A DNA stretch of 64,000 nt, taken from assembly GCA_000431815.1 (NCBI GenBank), contig FR889221.1, positions 1-64,000 on the forward strand, in the 5' to 3' direction. Below are positions 24,369-32,812 of the stretch, piece after piece. Position numbers and translations under genes: made by a program. The notes under the pieces are model-generated. The model was not told where the DNA came from. It made no database searches and was given only the letters and a program-made list of their open reading frames with translations. This DNA comes from Butyrivibrio sp. CAG:318 (lineage in GTDB: Bacteria; Bacillota; Clostridia; Lachnospirales; Lachnospiraceae). How positions within the stretch are numbered: the first letter of the stretch is position 1; each line of letters begins with the position of its first letter.

Positions 24369-25310
24369 CTATAATCTTCTCTCAAATATCCTTAATTTCG
24401 AGCTCTTGGCTCTTTTATTTTCTTCAAGTTCTTCTTCCGACGGTACTATCGGCTTTCTTGTAACGATAACGCCCTTTGGCTTATTGCCGCATACACACAC
24501 CGGAAATTCCGGCGGACATGTACATGTATTGACGTTATCCCTGAACTTGTTCTTTACTATTCTGTCTTCCAGCGAATGGAATGTTATTATACAAAGCCTT
24601 CCGCCGTCATTTAAAAGTTCTATCATCTCATCAATAGAATTCTCAAGAACTTCAAGTTCCTTATTAAGTTCAATTCTTAATGCCTGAAATGTTCTCTTGG
24701 CCGGGTGTCCGCCCGTCGCCCTGAATTTCATCGGTATAGCTGCCTTTATTATCTCAACCAGCTGACCGGTGGTATGTATTCTCTCATTCCGTCTGGCCTG
24801 TACAATATGCTTGGCAATGTTCTTGGCAAACTTGTCCTCTCCGTAATCCCTGATTACTCTGAACAATTCCATCTCGCTATAATCATTAACGATATCTTCG
24901 GCTGTCATTGGATTACGTCTGTCCATTCTCATATCAAGCGGTGCATCTTCATCATTATATGTGAAACCGCGTTCCGCGGCATCCAGCTGATAAGACGATA
25001 CTCCGATATCAAGAAGTATTCCGTCAACCTTCGTCACACCGATATTGGCCAGCGCATTTTTCATATTGCAATAGTTGTCTCTTATGATAGTTACTCTGTC
25101 AGCAAACGGTTCGAGTCTCTTCTTCGCAGCAGCGATGGCATCTTCATCCTGATCAATTCCGATGAGCCGTCCGCCCTGTGTAAGTCTCTCACATATATGA
25201 TATGAATGTCCGGCACCGCCTAAGGTTCCGTCCACATATATGCCGTCAGGCTTAATGTTCAGCCCTTCTATCGTTTCATTAAGCAAAACCGATTTGTGTA
25301 CAAATTCCAT
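24369..25310 (-). CDS. rsmH: 16S rRNA (cytosine(1402)-N(4))-methyltransferase
   Basis: The SAM-dependent enzyme that N4-methylates C1402 in the ribosomal P site. 313 residues, typical length. Motifs: [20 protein letters not shown], the SAM loop [45 protein letters not shown], the inserted helical domain with [19 protein letters not shown], and the C-terminal [13 protein letters not shown]. It is the second gene of the dcw cluster, 14 nt after mraZ, with a GGAGG before the ATG. Confidence 0.97.
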   Translation of the reverse strand: MEFVHKSVLLNETIEGLNIKPDGIYVDGTLGGAGHSYHICERLTQGGRLIGIDQDEDAIAAAKKRLEPFADRVTIIRDNYCNMKNALANIGVTKVDGILLDIGVSSYQLDAAERGFTYNDEDAPLDMRMDRRNPMTAEDIVNDYSEMELFRVIRDYGEDKFAKNIAKHIVQARRNERIHTTGQLVEIIKAAIPMKFRATGGHPAKRTFQALRIELNKELEVLENSIDEMIELLNDGGRLCIITFHSLEDRIVKNKFRDNVNTCTCPPEFPVCVCGNKPKGVIVTRKPIVPSEEELEENKRAKSSKLRIFERRL

Positions 25311-25324
25311 TCAAAACCTCCGGT

Positions 25325-25762
25325 TTAAATAGAGAATCCCAGATTCTCCATATTAGCTGCAACTTCATCCATATTGCCTTCATACTCGGCATTGGATTCA
25401 TCAAAGCGTTCCTTGCTCCAAATCTCTATTTTGCTTGCAGAGCCAACCAACACCACGTCTTTCTCAAGTCCGGCAAATTCTCTTAACACTGCCGGCAGAA
25501 GTATTCTTCCCTGCTTATCAAGCTCACATTCCGCTGCTCCCGCAAGAAAAAATCTGGTGAACTGTCTGGTGTTCTTATTGGTAATAGGGAGAGTGCCCAG
25601 CCTTTCTTCAAAGGCTGCCCAGTCATCATTGGCGTATCCGTAAAGGCATCCGTCAAGTCCCTTGGTGACCACGAAAGAAGTTCCGAGTTTCTCACGAAAC
25701 TTAGCAGGTATGATAACACGTCCTTTGGCGTCAATTGTATGGTTGTACTGACCCATGAACAT
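25325..25762 (-). CDS. mraZ: transcriptional regulator MraZ
   Basis: A 145-residue protein with two SpoVT/AbrB-like half-domains, each with its DXXXR core: DAKGRVIIPAKFREKL and DKQGRILLPAVLREF. MraZ forms rings that bind repeated sites in front of the dcw operon and represses or tunes it. I use the ATG at 25760-25762, which lies 8 nt after AAGGGG and gives the family start MFMGQYNHTIDAKGR; a GTG and an ATG upstream are too close to the ribosome site. The operator is visible 40-90 nt upstream (25801-25850). Confidence 0.96.
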   Translation of the reverse strand: MFMGQYNHTIDAKGRVIIPAKFREKLGTSFVVTKGLDGCLYGYANDDWAAFEERLGTLPITNKNTRQFTRFFLAGAAECELDKQGRILLPAVLREFAGLEKDVVLVGSASKIEIWSKERFDESNAEYEGNMDEVAANMENLGFSI

Positions 25763-25800
25763 TGCCATCACCCCTTTCCTTCAGGAATCTTATGGTTGAA

Positions 25801-25850
25801 ACTCACCACTTCGTTCCACAATCTTTCACTAAGCCACACTTTTCACCACT
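25801..25850 (-). promoter_or_regulatory. MraZ operator: five half-sites at exact 10-bp spacing
   Basis: The minus strand reads five consecutive decamers each with GTG at the same place; on the plus strand CAC falls at 25807, 25817, 25827, 25837 and 25847. Four of the five continue as GTGG or GTGTGG. Known MraZ sites are short GTG/TGG-containing repeats with 10-bp period, so this fits a MraZ ring binding one face of the helix. The array begins a few bases after the predicted transcription start. Confidence 0.85.
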
Positions 25851-25859
25851 TTTAATGCC

Positions 25860-25888
25860 ATTTTAGCCCATTTTTACATAAATATCAA
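25860..25888 (-). promoter_or_regulatory. promoter of the dcw cluster
   Basis: Minus-strand TTGATA (complement 25883-25888), 17-nt spacer, TAAAAT (complement 25860-25865). The MraZ half-sites start about 10 nt downstream of the -10 element. Confidence 0.85.
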
Positions 25889-25924
25889 GAGTATATTTAA
25901 AGATTTTGATAATTTCTTTGCATC

Positions 25925-25964
25925 AAAAAAAGCCACAGAAAAACTTTTTTGTTTTCCTGTGACT
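25925..25964 (-). terminator. rho-independent terminator after the GH59 gene
   Basis: Minus-strand AGTCACAGGAAAAC pairs with GTTTTTCTGTGGCT (two mismatches/wobbles), loop of A, followed by TTTTTT. It lies about 40 nt after the stop codon at 26007 and insulates the dcw promoter. Confidence 0.85.
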
Positions 25965-26006
25965 TTTGTTCAAAAATCATGATTATGTGGGGGAAAATCC
26001 CATTTT

Positions 26007-28457
26007 TTAACGGTATTCCACTGCATCAAATGACAATCTGCCTTCTTTTACCGTCACTTTCACATTATGCTGTCCTTTTTCAAGGTTATATACAGCGTAC
26101 GCTGCAGTTCTGTCTCCGGAACCGCTGCATGTATATTCCTGTGTCGCGCCATCGGTTTCTATTTCAAGAACTACATCCTTCTGTGCCGCTATTATTGCAA
26201 ATGAGGTACCTTCAAATTCAAATTCGAAGCTGTCTCCTTCTTCTCCGACAGACACGGTTCTGTTATAGTTTTTAAAACTCGATATAGTAGAGAAATACCA
26301 TCCGTTGCCGTCTTCTTCCGTGCTTCCGGCAGAAACCTTAATTGCGGCATCCATATCGTCAACTCTTGTTACATAATAATCTTCGCTGTCAGTGGTTATT
26401 TTCAGATTATCAAAACAGTTATTGTAATAGCTGCTAAGAAGTGATACTCTTCCCGAATTGACCACATTATCGGTATCTTCATATTCAAGCACTTTGACAT
26501 TATCAACATACGCCTTTATGACATTATCATAGATTTCAAGTTTAAGATTATGCCATTTCTTAACGTCAAATCTGTCAATCTGAACCGAATCCAGCTTTAC
26601 TGAAGCTTTATTAAGCATCACTTCTCCTGTTTCCGTCAGTTTAAGTGCATATCCGCTGTAATCGTTTGCAGCAAGATTATACCTTCCTCCGATTCCTGCG
26701 TAGTTTGTTTTTGAATCATCGCTCTTTTTCCCATCCAGAAGAACATCGGCACTTACTGTGTAATTCTGCCATCTGTCATCAAGCAGTGTCGTCACCGGAT
26801 CTGACGAGCTTCCCCACTCAGCCGGTTTGTTATCATATGTTATCATCTGCATAAGGACATTATTTCCTTCAAGAGAACTTACCTCAAATGCGCCTGCCTG
26901 ATCCGTTGTATACCTTGGTGCCATTCCTCTCTTTGAAAGATAATCCTCATCATATGTCTGATATTCAAAATCGTCTTCATAAGGAAGCTCAAACAGTGCA
27001 TAATTCTGGCTGCGGTCGGTATATTCTTTCTCGTCCGGTTTCATTGTCGATATTGTCACCATGGAATACGGCTTTACCGATATTGAAAAAGTATACTCTC
27101 TGTCTTTTTCTTTTGGCTGCACATATCCCTTATATTTTAAGAAGCTATCGTAATAGTTCCCTGTTCCGTCATATTCATCAGCACTTTCGTACACATTAAC
27201 CGGGGATGTTTCCTTGCCGGTGTTTTTAATAACAAAATCGTATCCGAGGGTTTTATCTGAATTATTAACGATTACGGTTGAATAATCTCCTGTTTCAGGG
27301 TCTTTACATGTAATATAGTTAAATGTCGAATCTACAATTGCATGACCATCTCCACCGGCTTTGCCGTCTCCGTAGCAGGCATTTTCAATAAACTGCCATC
27401 CCGGCATTATGAATCTTGAAAAATGAAGTGTCATATAATAGCCTGCATCAAGTGAGTACGCACCACTCCATGGTTCATTGGCTGTAATAAGCTGCTTTGG
27501 AAAATATGTTGCGCCACTGTAATATGAACTGATAAGCGGCTGGAACTCATACATTGTCATTCCCTCAGTCATGGCCTGTGTTATTCTCGATGCGATGTCA
27601 AGCATGCCGTTTAATCCGCTTAATCCGCTCGCATTTTCTTCTCTGTTGCGGACCAGTTGTTCTGCCTTCATAGGTGACGAACCTTCCGAGAACCATACTT
27701 TCTTGCCGTTTTCTTTCTGTACTGTCTTGGTTGCATCACTTGTAAAAGATGTGTAATGCGATGTAACAACATCCACAACCTCCATAAGCTCATCATCCTC
27801 AAGCATTGATTTTGATATGCCCCATGTTCCTACACCTTCTCCGGCAACTAACCGGATTGAACCGTAATCATATCTTTCATCCGTCTCATTTTCCAATGCA
27901 TTTGCAACATATTTAATGAAATCCGGCTCGATATTACGCTCGTTTTGTCCGACTGTCAGATATGATATTTTACATCCATATGTATCATAGAATGCTTCTA
28001 TTGTCTCCTTATACCACTCATATCTGGCTTCGTACTTACCTTCGTCCGTATCCGGTTCATCCACCCATGCAGGCATTCCCCAGTACAACATATCTATCTT
28101 CAGGTCAGGATTAATGCTGAGAGCATCAGCTGCAATACTGTAAGCAGCACCTCTGGTAACATCTGCTTTTTCATCTGCGCTTCTTTTTACTGCCGGTTCC
28201 GTTCCCGAAGATGAATCGACATCAGCTCCCATCTCAAGCTTATAAAGTGAAATATTCAATCCGTCACTGCCAAATACATAATTAAGTATTTCCCAGTACG
28301 CATCCGGATTTTCCTCCTTATAATCCAGAAGAAGTCTTGATGAATTGTTGGCGGATATATATCCAAAGCCTTCATAAAGCATGTTTTCATCTGTAATTGC
28401 CGCGCTGCCGTCAATAACAATCTCACGTGTCTGGTCGTTTTTGCTATCAAATACCAT
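26007..28457 (-). CDS. GH59-type galactosidase (galactocerebrosidase-like)
   Basis: An 816-residue glycosidase. Residues about 15-330 resemble the GH59 TIM barrel (YEGFGYISANNSSRLLLDY; NISLYKLEMGADVDSSSGTE). Candidate catalytic residues are Glu173 (acid/base, QNER) and Glu258 (nucleophile, VWFSEGSS). A beta-sandwich follows, then a LamG/lectin-like domain (about 500-690) and a final small beta domain (about 695-816). The likely substrate is a beta-galactoside, possibly an arabinogalactan or glycolipid sugar. The ORF has no signal peptide although it is a polymer-degrading architecture. Its ATG lies 11 nt inside the lipoprotein gene upstream, with no good ribosome site, so the two may be one gene split by a frameshift. 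Confidence 0.75.
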   Translation of the reverse strand: MVFDSKNDQTREIVIDGSAAITDENMLYEGFGYISANNSSRLLLDYKEENPDAYWEILNYVFGSDGLNISLYKLEMGADVDSSSGTEPAVKRSADEKADVTRGAAYSIAADALSINPDLKIDMLYWGMPAWVDEPDTDEGKYEARYEWYKETIEAFYDTYGCKISYLTVGQNERNIEPDFIKYVANALENETDERYDYGSIRLVAGEGVGTWGISKSMLEDDELMEVVDVVTSHYTSFTSDATKTVQKENGKKVWFSEGSSPMKAEQLVRNREENASGLSGLNGMLDIASRITQAMTEGMTMYEFQPLISSYYSGATYFPKQLITANEPWSGAYSLDAGYYMTLHFSRFIMPGWQFIENACYGDGKAGGDGHAIVDSTFNYITCKDPETGDYSTVIVNNSDKTLGYDFVIKNTGKETSPVNVYESADEYDGTGNYYDSFLKYKGYVQPKEKDREYTFSISVKPYSMVTISTMKPDEKEYTDRSQNYALFELPYEDDFEYQTYDEDYLSKRGMAPRYTTDQAGAFEVSSLEGNNVLMQMITYDNKPAEWGSSSDPVTTLLDDRWQNYTVSADVLLDGKKSDDSKTNYAGIGGRYNLAANDYSGYALKLTETGEVMLNKASVKLDSVQIDRFDVKKWHNLKLEIYDNVIKAYVDNVKVLEYEDTDNVVNSGRVSLLSSYYNNCFDNLKITTDSEDYYVTRVDDMDAAIKVSAGSTEEDGNGWYFSTISSFKNYNRTVSVGEEGDSFEFEFEGTSFAIIAAQKDVVLEIETDGATQEYTCSGSGDRTAAYAVYNLEKGQHNVKVTVKEGRLSFDAVEYR

Positions 28458-29091
28458 TTCCGGTTACCCAAATCCAGTCTTGAGCAGGCGCATCCGTATA
28501 ACCCGCCGATAAAACTTTAACTTTAGTTTCTGTTGTCTCATCAAATCCCGGAAATACAATCTGGAGTGATCCTATTGAATCAAGCGTTCCGCCAAGTGCC
28601 TTCTGTGCATCAAATACCATTCTGTATTTGCCGTCTTCTTTAATCGTAAGCTTGTCAGCAGGTGATGATTCATCCCATAATGACACGGTGTCTTCACCGC
28701 TCACAAGTTCATAGCACCAATGAAGTTCAGATTCATCAATATCCATGCCGCTCACTTCAAAATCAACCACTACTCCTGTAGTTCCCGCAGGTACTGAGTC
28801 GCTGTTATACATTGATAATTCCGGGTCATACACTGTGGAAATCTTAAGCCATGCTTTATATGTATCTCCGCTTTTTTCTGCAATTTCCGAAAGATTAATC
28901 TCCAACGGATTGCCCTGTTCTGACATTGACTTTAATTCCTGTTCTGCCTCAGTTGTCACCTCCTGCTCAGCTTTCGTCACCGCTTCTGTCACTGCTTCTG
29001 TAGTCTTGGTGCTGTCTGACTTATTTGAACATGCAACTGCCATAATCGCCATCGAAGCCACCACTACACCGCCAATAATTTTCTTATACAT
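28447..29091 (-). CDS. lipoprotein with beta-rich domain, overlapping the GH59 gene
   Basis: 214 residues. The lipoprotein signal is clear: MYKKIIGGVVVASMAIMAVAC with Cys21 as the lipidated residue (lipobox AVAC). A Thr/Glu-rich linker (about 22-55) leads to a beta-rich domain (about 58-205) resembling a carbohydrate-binding module (VPAGTTGVVVDFEVSGMDID; GSLQIVFPGFD). It ends in WIWVTGNGI with TGA at 28447-28449. It lies in the same operon as, and overlaps by 11 nt, the GH59 gene, which lacks its own export signal. A +1 shift near the end would fuse both into a roughly 1,030-residue lipoprotein. The ribosome site is AAGGAG. Confidence 0.7.
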   Translation of the reverse strand: MYKKIIGGVVVASMAIMAVACSNKSDSTKTTEAVTEAVTKAEQEVTTEAEQELKSMSEQGNPLEINLSEIAEKSGDTYKAWLKISTVYDPELSMYNSDSVPAGTTGVVVDFEVSGMDIDESELHWCYELVSGEDTVSLWDESSPADKLTIKEDGKYRMVFDAQKALGGTLDSIGSLQIVFPGFDETTETKVKVLSAGYTDAPAQDWIWVTGNGI

Positions 29092-29126
29092 TACTAAAAT
29101 CTCCTTTTATTTTTTTATTTATTTAA

Positions 29127-29155
29127 ATGATAAACAATATTGCGCCGGCTAACAA
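29127..29155 (-). promoter_or_regulatory. promoter of the lipoprotein-GH59 operon
   Basis: Minus-strand TTGTTA (complement 29150-29155), 17-nt spacer, TATCAT (complement 29127-29132). It overlaps the divergent araC-type promoter, so a regulator bound here would affect both. Confidence 0.6.
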
Positions 29156-29168
29156 TGAATGATATTAT
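29140..29168 (+). promoter_or_regulatory. promoter of the AraC-type regulator
   Basis: TTGCGC (29140-29145), 17-nt spacer, TATTAT (29163-29168). It interleaves with the opposite-strand promoter at 29127-29155. Confidence 0.5.
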
Positions 29169-29203
29169 CATAATTGAACAATTTGAACATTCGAGGTGTT
29201 AAT

Positions 29204-30049
29204 ATGTGGTATTATTCTTATTTTCCAACCGAACCGAATGCTGAACTTCCGATGTATCTGTACAGTATAGGCATGCACGATACCCAGCCGCTCCTTGTAA
29301 GACCTGAGGGCCACAGGCATGACCAGTTTTTCTATAACACAACCGGAAGCGGCACAATACTGATATACGGTCAAAAATACAACATTCCGGAGAAAAGCAG
29401 TTTCTTCATTCCTGCCCATGTTCCGCATGAATACTATCCCAATACCGACATCTGGGATATCCGATGGTTTGTTCCGTGCGGAAAAGGTCTTAGGGCACTT
29501 TACAAACATATTAATCTGAAATTTGGCATTTATCCGCTTTCTGATGCCAGAAATCTGGACAGTCTCCTCAACAGGATGCGCAGCGAACTTATGTATAATG
29601 ACATTAACGGAAATCTTTTTGCATCTGCGCACATTAATGAATTTATATTGGAATTTGCCGTACAATCCGGCCTTTTACATAGAGAAATCTCATACCCGGA
29701 ACAAAATATGAATCCATATTCACGTCATATGAGAATTATAAAAGATTATATTGACAGCCATTATATGCAGCCAATTTCAATGGATGAGCTGTGTGCTTTA
29801 GAAGGACTTACCCCGCAGCATATATGCCGTATTTTCAAACAATGCGTCAGGATGCGTCCGTCAGAGTACATTCTCAATGTCCGCATAAGCCATGCTAAAG
29901 AAATGCTTTTGCACACTTCTCACAGCATAAGCGAAATTGCATACTGGTGCGGATTCGAAAATAATAATTATTTCTGGAAAAAATTCCGTGATATTACAGG
30001 TTATGCGCCCGGAGAGTACAGAAAACTCTCGAGCGCACAGAATTATTGA
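29204..30049 (+). CDS. AraC-family transcriptional regulator
   Basis: A 281-residue regulator. The N-terminal half is a cupin-like sensor (RPEGHRHDQFFYNTTGSGTI; FFIPAHVPHEYYPN), a type common in sugar-responsive regulators. The C-terminal roughly 100 residues carry the two helix-turn-helix motifs of AraC/XylS (SMDELCALEGLTPQHICRIF and SISEIAYWCGFENNNYFWKK). The start is the ATG at 29204 behind GAGGTG; an in-frame ATG 30 nt earlier lacks a ribosome site. Divergent from the lipoprotein-GH59 operon with interleaved promoters, so that operon is its probable target and a released galactoside its probable signal. Confidence 0.88.
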   Translation: MWYYSYFPTEPNAELPMYLYSIGMHDTQPLLVRPEGHRHDQFFYNTTGSGTILIYGQKYNIPEKSSFFIPAHVPHEYYPNTDIWDIRWFVPCGKGLRALYKHINLKFGIYPLSDARNLDSLLNRMRSELMYNDINGNLFASAHINEFILEFAVQSGLLHREISYPEQNMNPYSRHMRIIKDYIDSHYMQPISMDELCALEGLTPQHICRIFKQCVRMRPSEYILNVRISHAKEMLLHTSHSISEIAYWCGFENNNYFWKKFRDITGYAPGEYRKLSSAQNY

Positions 30050-31432
30050 TTATTTAAGTGTTTTTATTTTGGTCTTATTGATTTTCATCATAAAAATTAC
30101 TGCTATAACACATGAGAGGACTTCCGCTATAATAAATGTTGTCCACACAAGCCATATCATGCCGCTGTCGGCGGCTGCCACAAATGAAAATCCCCATGCT
30201 ACAGGCAGTACAAAAAGTGTCTGTCTGCATATTGATATTACAAGTGACTGCAGTCCCGAATCAAGCGCCTGGAATACTCCCTGGAACGCCACATTGGCAC
30301 CTGCAAAGACAAAACTTATTGATATCACACGCATCGCCGCTATGTACATTTTTTCAGTGACACCTGAAAGCCCGAACACATGGGCAAGCGGATTGGCCAC
30401 AGCTTCTATTATCAATGTTCCGATAAGCATGATACCAAGCGTGTATATCATTCCGTATTTTACGCCATCAGATACTCTCTTACGGCTTCCCATTCCATGG
30501 TTGTACGACACAATAGGTGTTACCGCATCCCTGAGACCAAATGCGGCAAATAATATAAACTGCTGGATTTTGTAATATAATCCATATGCTGTTACCGCGT
30601 TTTCTCCTACTCTCTTGAGTATGATATTCATTCCGTAAGTCATGATTGACATAAGGGCCTGAGCTATTATTGCCGGAAGGCCTATGCTGTAAATTTCTTT
30701 AATTATTCCGCCATCAGGTTTTATATAGGATATTTTATTGGTAATTTCAGTATTATATTTCAGGTGGAAAACAAGTCCACATACGCAGGATACAATCTGT
30801 CCTATTACCGTTGCCCACGCAGCACCTGCAACACCGAGCTTTGGCATGCCGCATAATCCGTATATAAGAATCGGGTCAAGTATAATATTGGTCACAGCAC
30901 CCGCCACCTGCGCAATGGTTGACAGATGGGACCTTCCGGTTGCCTGGAGCATTTTCTCAAAGAACGAGAAAAATACTATTCCGGGAGACACAATACAACA
31001 TATTTTTAAATATTTCACGGCCATATCATGCACAATCGTTGTATCAGTCTGAGTGTTTATATATGCTTCTACCCCAAACACGCCAAAAAGTACAAACAAT
31101 ATATAGATTACTATTCCCAGAAAATAAGCGTTTCCGACTATTTTGTCCGCTTTTTCTTTATCTCCCTGGCCAAGGCTCTTTGACAGCAGTGCATTCACTC
31201 CAACACCCGAACCTATTCCGATAGCGACCATTAACATCTGTACGGGAAAAGCAAGCGTAAGTGCATTGAGTGCTGTCTCCCCGTTCTCTTTCATATTTGA
31301 CACAAAAGCACTGTCAACTATATTGTACAATGCCTGCAGCATCATGGAAATTATCATAGGTATTCCCATGACAAGCATAAGTTTTTTTACCGGCATTACA
31401 GCCATTTTACTTTCACTGTTTTGTTTTTTCAT
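30050..31432 (-). CDS. MATE-family multidrug/Na+ efflux transporter
   Basis: A 460-residue membrane protein with twelve hydrophobic segments in two homologous halves, as in MATE exporters. Opening PVKKLMLVMGIPMIISMMLQ and the early VDSAFVSNM are typical, as are GLCGMPKLGVAGAAWATVIG in the middle and the repeat SIGLPAIIAQALMSIMTYGM. It probably extrudes cationic compounds in exchange for Na+ or H+. The start ATG (31430-31432) follows GGAGG; an earlier ATG 15 nt upstream has no such site. The stop meets the AraC gene's stop tail to tail without a gap. Confidence 0.9.
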   Translation of the reverse strand: MKKQNSESKMAVMPVKKLMLVMGIPMIISMMLQALYNIVDSAFVSNMKENGETALNALTLAFPVQMLMVAIGIGSGVGVNALLSKSLGQGDKEKADKIVGNAYFLGIVIYILFVLFGVFGVEAYINTQTDTTIVHDMAVKYLKICCIVSPGIVFFSFFEKMLQATGRSHLSTIAQVAGAVTNIILDPILIYGLCGMPKLGVAGAAWATVIGQIVSCVCGLVFHLKYNTEITNKISYIKPDGGIIKEIYSIGLPAIIAQALMSIMTYGMNIILKRVGENAVTAYGLYYKIQQFILFAAFGLRDAVTPIVSYNHGMGSRKRVSDGVKYGMIYTLGIMLIGTLIIEAVANPLAHVFGLSGVTEKMYIAAMRVISISFVFAGANVAFQGVFQALDSGLQSLVISICRQTLFVLPVAWGFSFVAAADSGMIWLVWTTFIIAEVLSCVIAVIFMMKINKTKIKTLK

Positions 31433-31445
31433 ATTTCCTCCATAC

Positions 31446-31482
31446 AAAAAAAGCGCAAATCCAACAATCTGGATTTACGCTT
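31446..31482 (-). terminator. rho-independent terminator between lgt and the MATE gene
   Basis: Minus-strand AAGCGTAAATCCA pairs with TGGATTTGCGCTT (one mismatch), loop GATTGT, then a T-run. It lies about 85 nt after the lgt stop and ends just before the ribosome site of the MATE gene, so it could terminate lgt or attenuate the exporter. Confidence 0.85.
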
Positions 31483-31566
31483 TATAATACGGCAAAGCCG
31501 CTGTTATTCCGCCACTCGACGCCAATTATTCTATCAAATAGATTCTTAAAAAGTCAAGAGCAAAAA

Positions 31567-32634
31567 TTACTCTTCACTGTCGTCAGAACCTTCATCTTCT
31601 TCCGGCTCTTCTACAGCTGTATCTTCTTCGGTGCTATCCTGTGCAGATGTCTCTTCCATATCGTCATCAATGTCAGAACTTACTTCCTCCATCGCTTCCT
31701 CTTCTGCCTGTTCCTCTACCTCGGCTTCATCGTCAATATCCACAGCCGATCTCTTAGACTTCTTAACAGGTATCGGATCAAGCTGTGACGGCTTACCCTT
31801 AAGTCTCATTCTCATAACAATCACAATTGCAAGTGCTGCCACAAAAAGTACTGCCGAGAGAATCTGTGATACCGCTACACTGCCTATCTTAAGCTGGTCA
31901 GTTCTGAATCCTTCAACTATGAAACGGATAACACCATATCCCATAAGATATCTGCAGAATGTTTCTCCGTAGAACTTCTTCTTATCCCTGAAAATGAGCA
32001 GAAGAATGAGTAATACAAGGTTAAGTACGCTCTCATAAAGGAATGTAGGCTGAACCTGTACATATTCCACTCCGTTAATCATAACCTTCATGGCATCCGT
32101 AACATCAACATTCGTGCCTATATCCGCAACAGGAATCTGCATTGCAAAAAGGCTGTCTGTGTATGAGCCGAAGGCCTCTCTGTTAAAGAAATTGCCCCAT
32201 CTTCCTATAATCTGTCCTGTGATAAGCCCAAGCACTGCCGTGTCCGTAAACTTAAAGAACTTCATCTTCTTAACCTTACAGAATATCACAGCCACGACCA
32301 CTGCTCCGATTATTCCGCCGTAGATAGCGAGTCCGCCGCCTCTTAAATTAAATATCTGTGTGAGATTCTTACTATAATAATCCCATTCAAATATAACGTA
32401 ATATAACCTAGCGCATATTATACCACCGACTATTCCGAACAGTGTATAATCTATGTAATCATCAACCTTCTGTCCCGTTCTCTTAGCTTCATGATATGCC
32501 ATAAGTGCACCGCATACCATGGAAAGTGCCATGATAACGCCGTAATAAGCTATTTCAAATCCGAATACGGTAAAACTCTTGTTTACCAGCACCTCGAATC
32601 CCAAATGCGGAAATCTTATTGGTCCGACATCCAT
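31567..32634 (-). CDS. lgt: prolipoprotein diacylglyceryl transferase with acidic tail
   Basis: Transfers diacylglycerol to the lipobox Cys of prolipoproteins at the membrane. The family signature GRWGNFFNREAFG and the early region YYGVIMALSMVCGALMAYHE and GIVGGIICARLYYVIF are intact; about seven transmembrane helices. The enzyme normally ends after the last helix (near residue 270-280). Here about 75 further residues follow, a short basic stretch (KKSKRS) and then almost only Asp, Glu, Ser, Ala and Thr, probably disordered and cytoplasmic. Own promoter (32673-32701), divergent from ychF. The lipoprotein at 28447-29091 is a plausible substrate. Confidence 0.95.
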   Translation of the reverse strand: MDVGPIRFPHLGFEVLVNKSFTVFGFEIAYYGVIMALSMVCGALMAYHEAKRTGQKVDDYIDYTLFGIVGGIICARLYYVIFEWDYYSKNLTQIFNLRGGGLAIYGGIIGAVVVAVIFCKVKKMKFFKFTDTAVLGLITGQIIGRWGNFFNREAFGSYTDSLFAMQIPVADIGTNVDVTDAMKVMINGVEYVQVQPTFLYESVLNLVLLILLLIFRDKKKFYGETFCRYLMGYGVIRFIVEGFRTDQLKIGSVAVSQILSAVLFVAALAIVIVMRMRLKGKPSQLDPIPVKKSKRSAVDIDDEAEVEEQAEEEAMEEVSSDIDDDMEETSAQDSTEEDTAVEEPEEDEGSDDSEE

Positions 32635-32672
32635 ATTATTATCTCCTTTATACTGTCTTTTTTATAGACAAT

Positions 32673-32701
32673 ATTGTAATACAATCCGCCACTAAATTCA
32701 A
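32673..32701 (-). promoter_or_regulatory. promoter of lgt
   Basis: Minus-strand TTGAAT (complement 32696-32701), 17-nt spacer, TACAAT (complement 32673-32678). Confidence 0.65.
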
Positions 32702-32718
32702 CTTTCAAATTAATTTTA

Positions 32719-32747
32719 TTGTCTTAACTCCGTAAATGTGCTATATT
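32719..32747 (+). promoter_or_regulatory. promoter of ychF
   Basis: TTGTCT (32719-32724), 17-nt spacer, TATATT (32742-32747). A 7-bp inverted repeat, CAGACAT and ATGTCTG, sits in the leader about 20 nt before the start codon. Confidence 0.6.
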
Positions 32748-32812
32748 TTAGTAAGTCATACAAAATAAAATACAGACATGTCTTATGTCTGCCGAAAGGA
32801 TTAGATTTTACA

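Noticed and set aside
28440..28460. Programmed +1 frameshift like prfB (ATT TGA) joining lipoprotein and GH59
   Set aside because: No Shine-Dalgarno-like stimulator lies at the required distance before the TGA; a plain overlap or an indel is simpler.
32773..32791. Inverted repeat CAGACAT/ATGTCTG in the ychF leader as a terminator
   Set aside because: No T-run follows on either strand; at most a minor leader hairpin.
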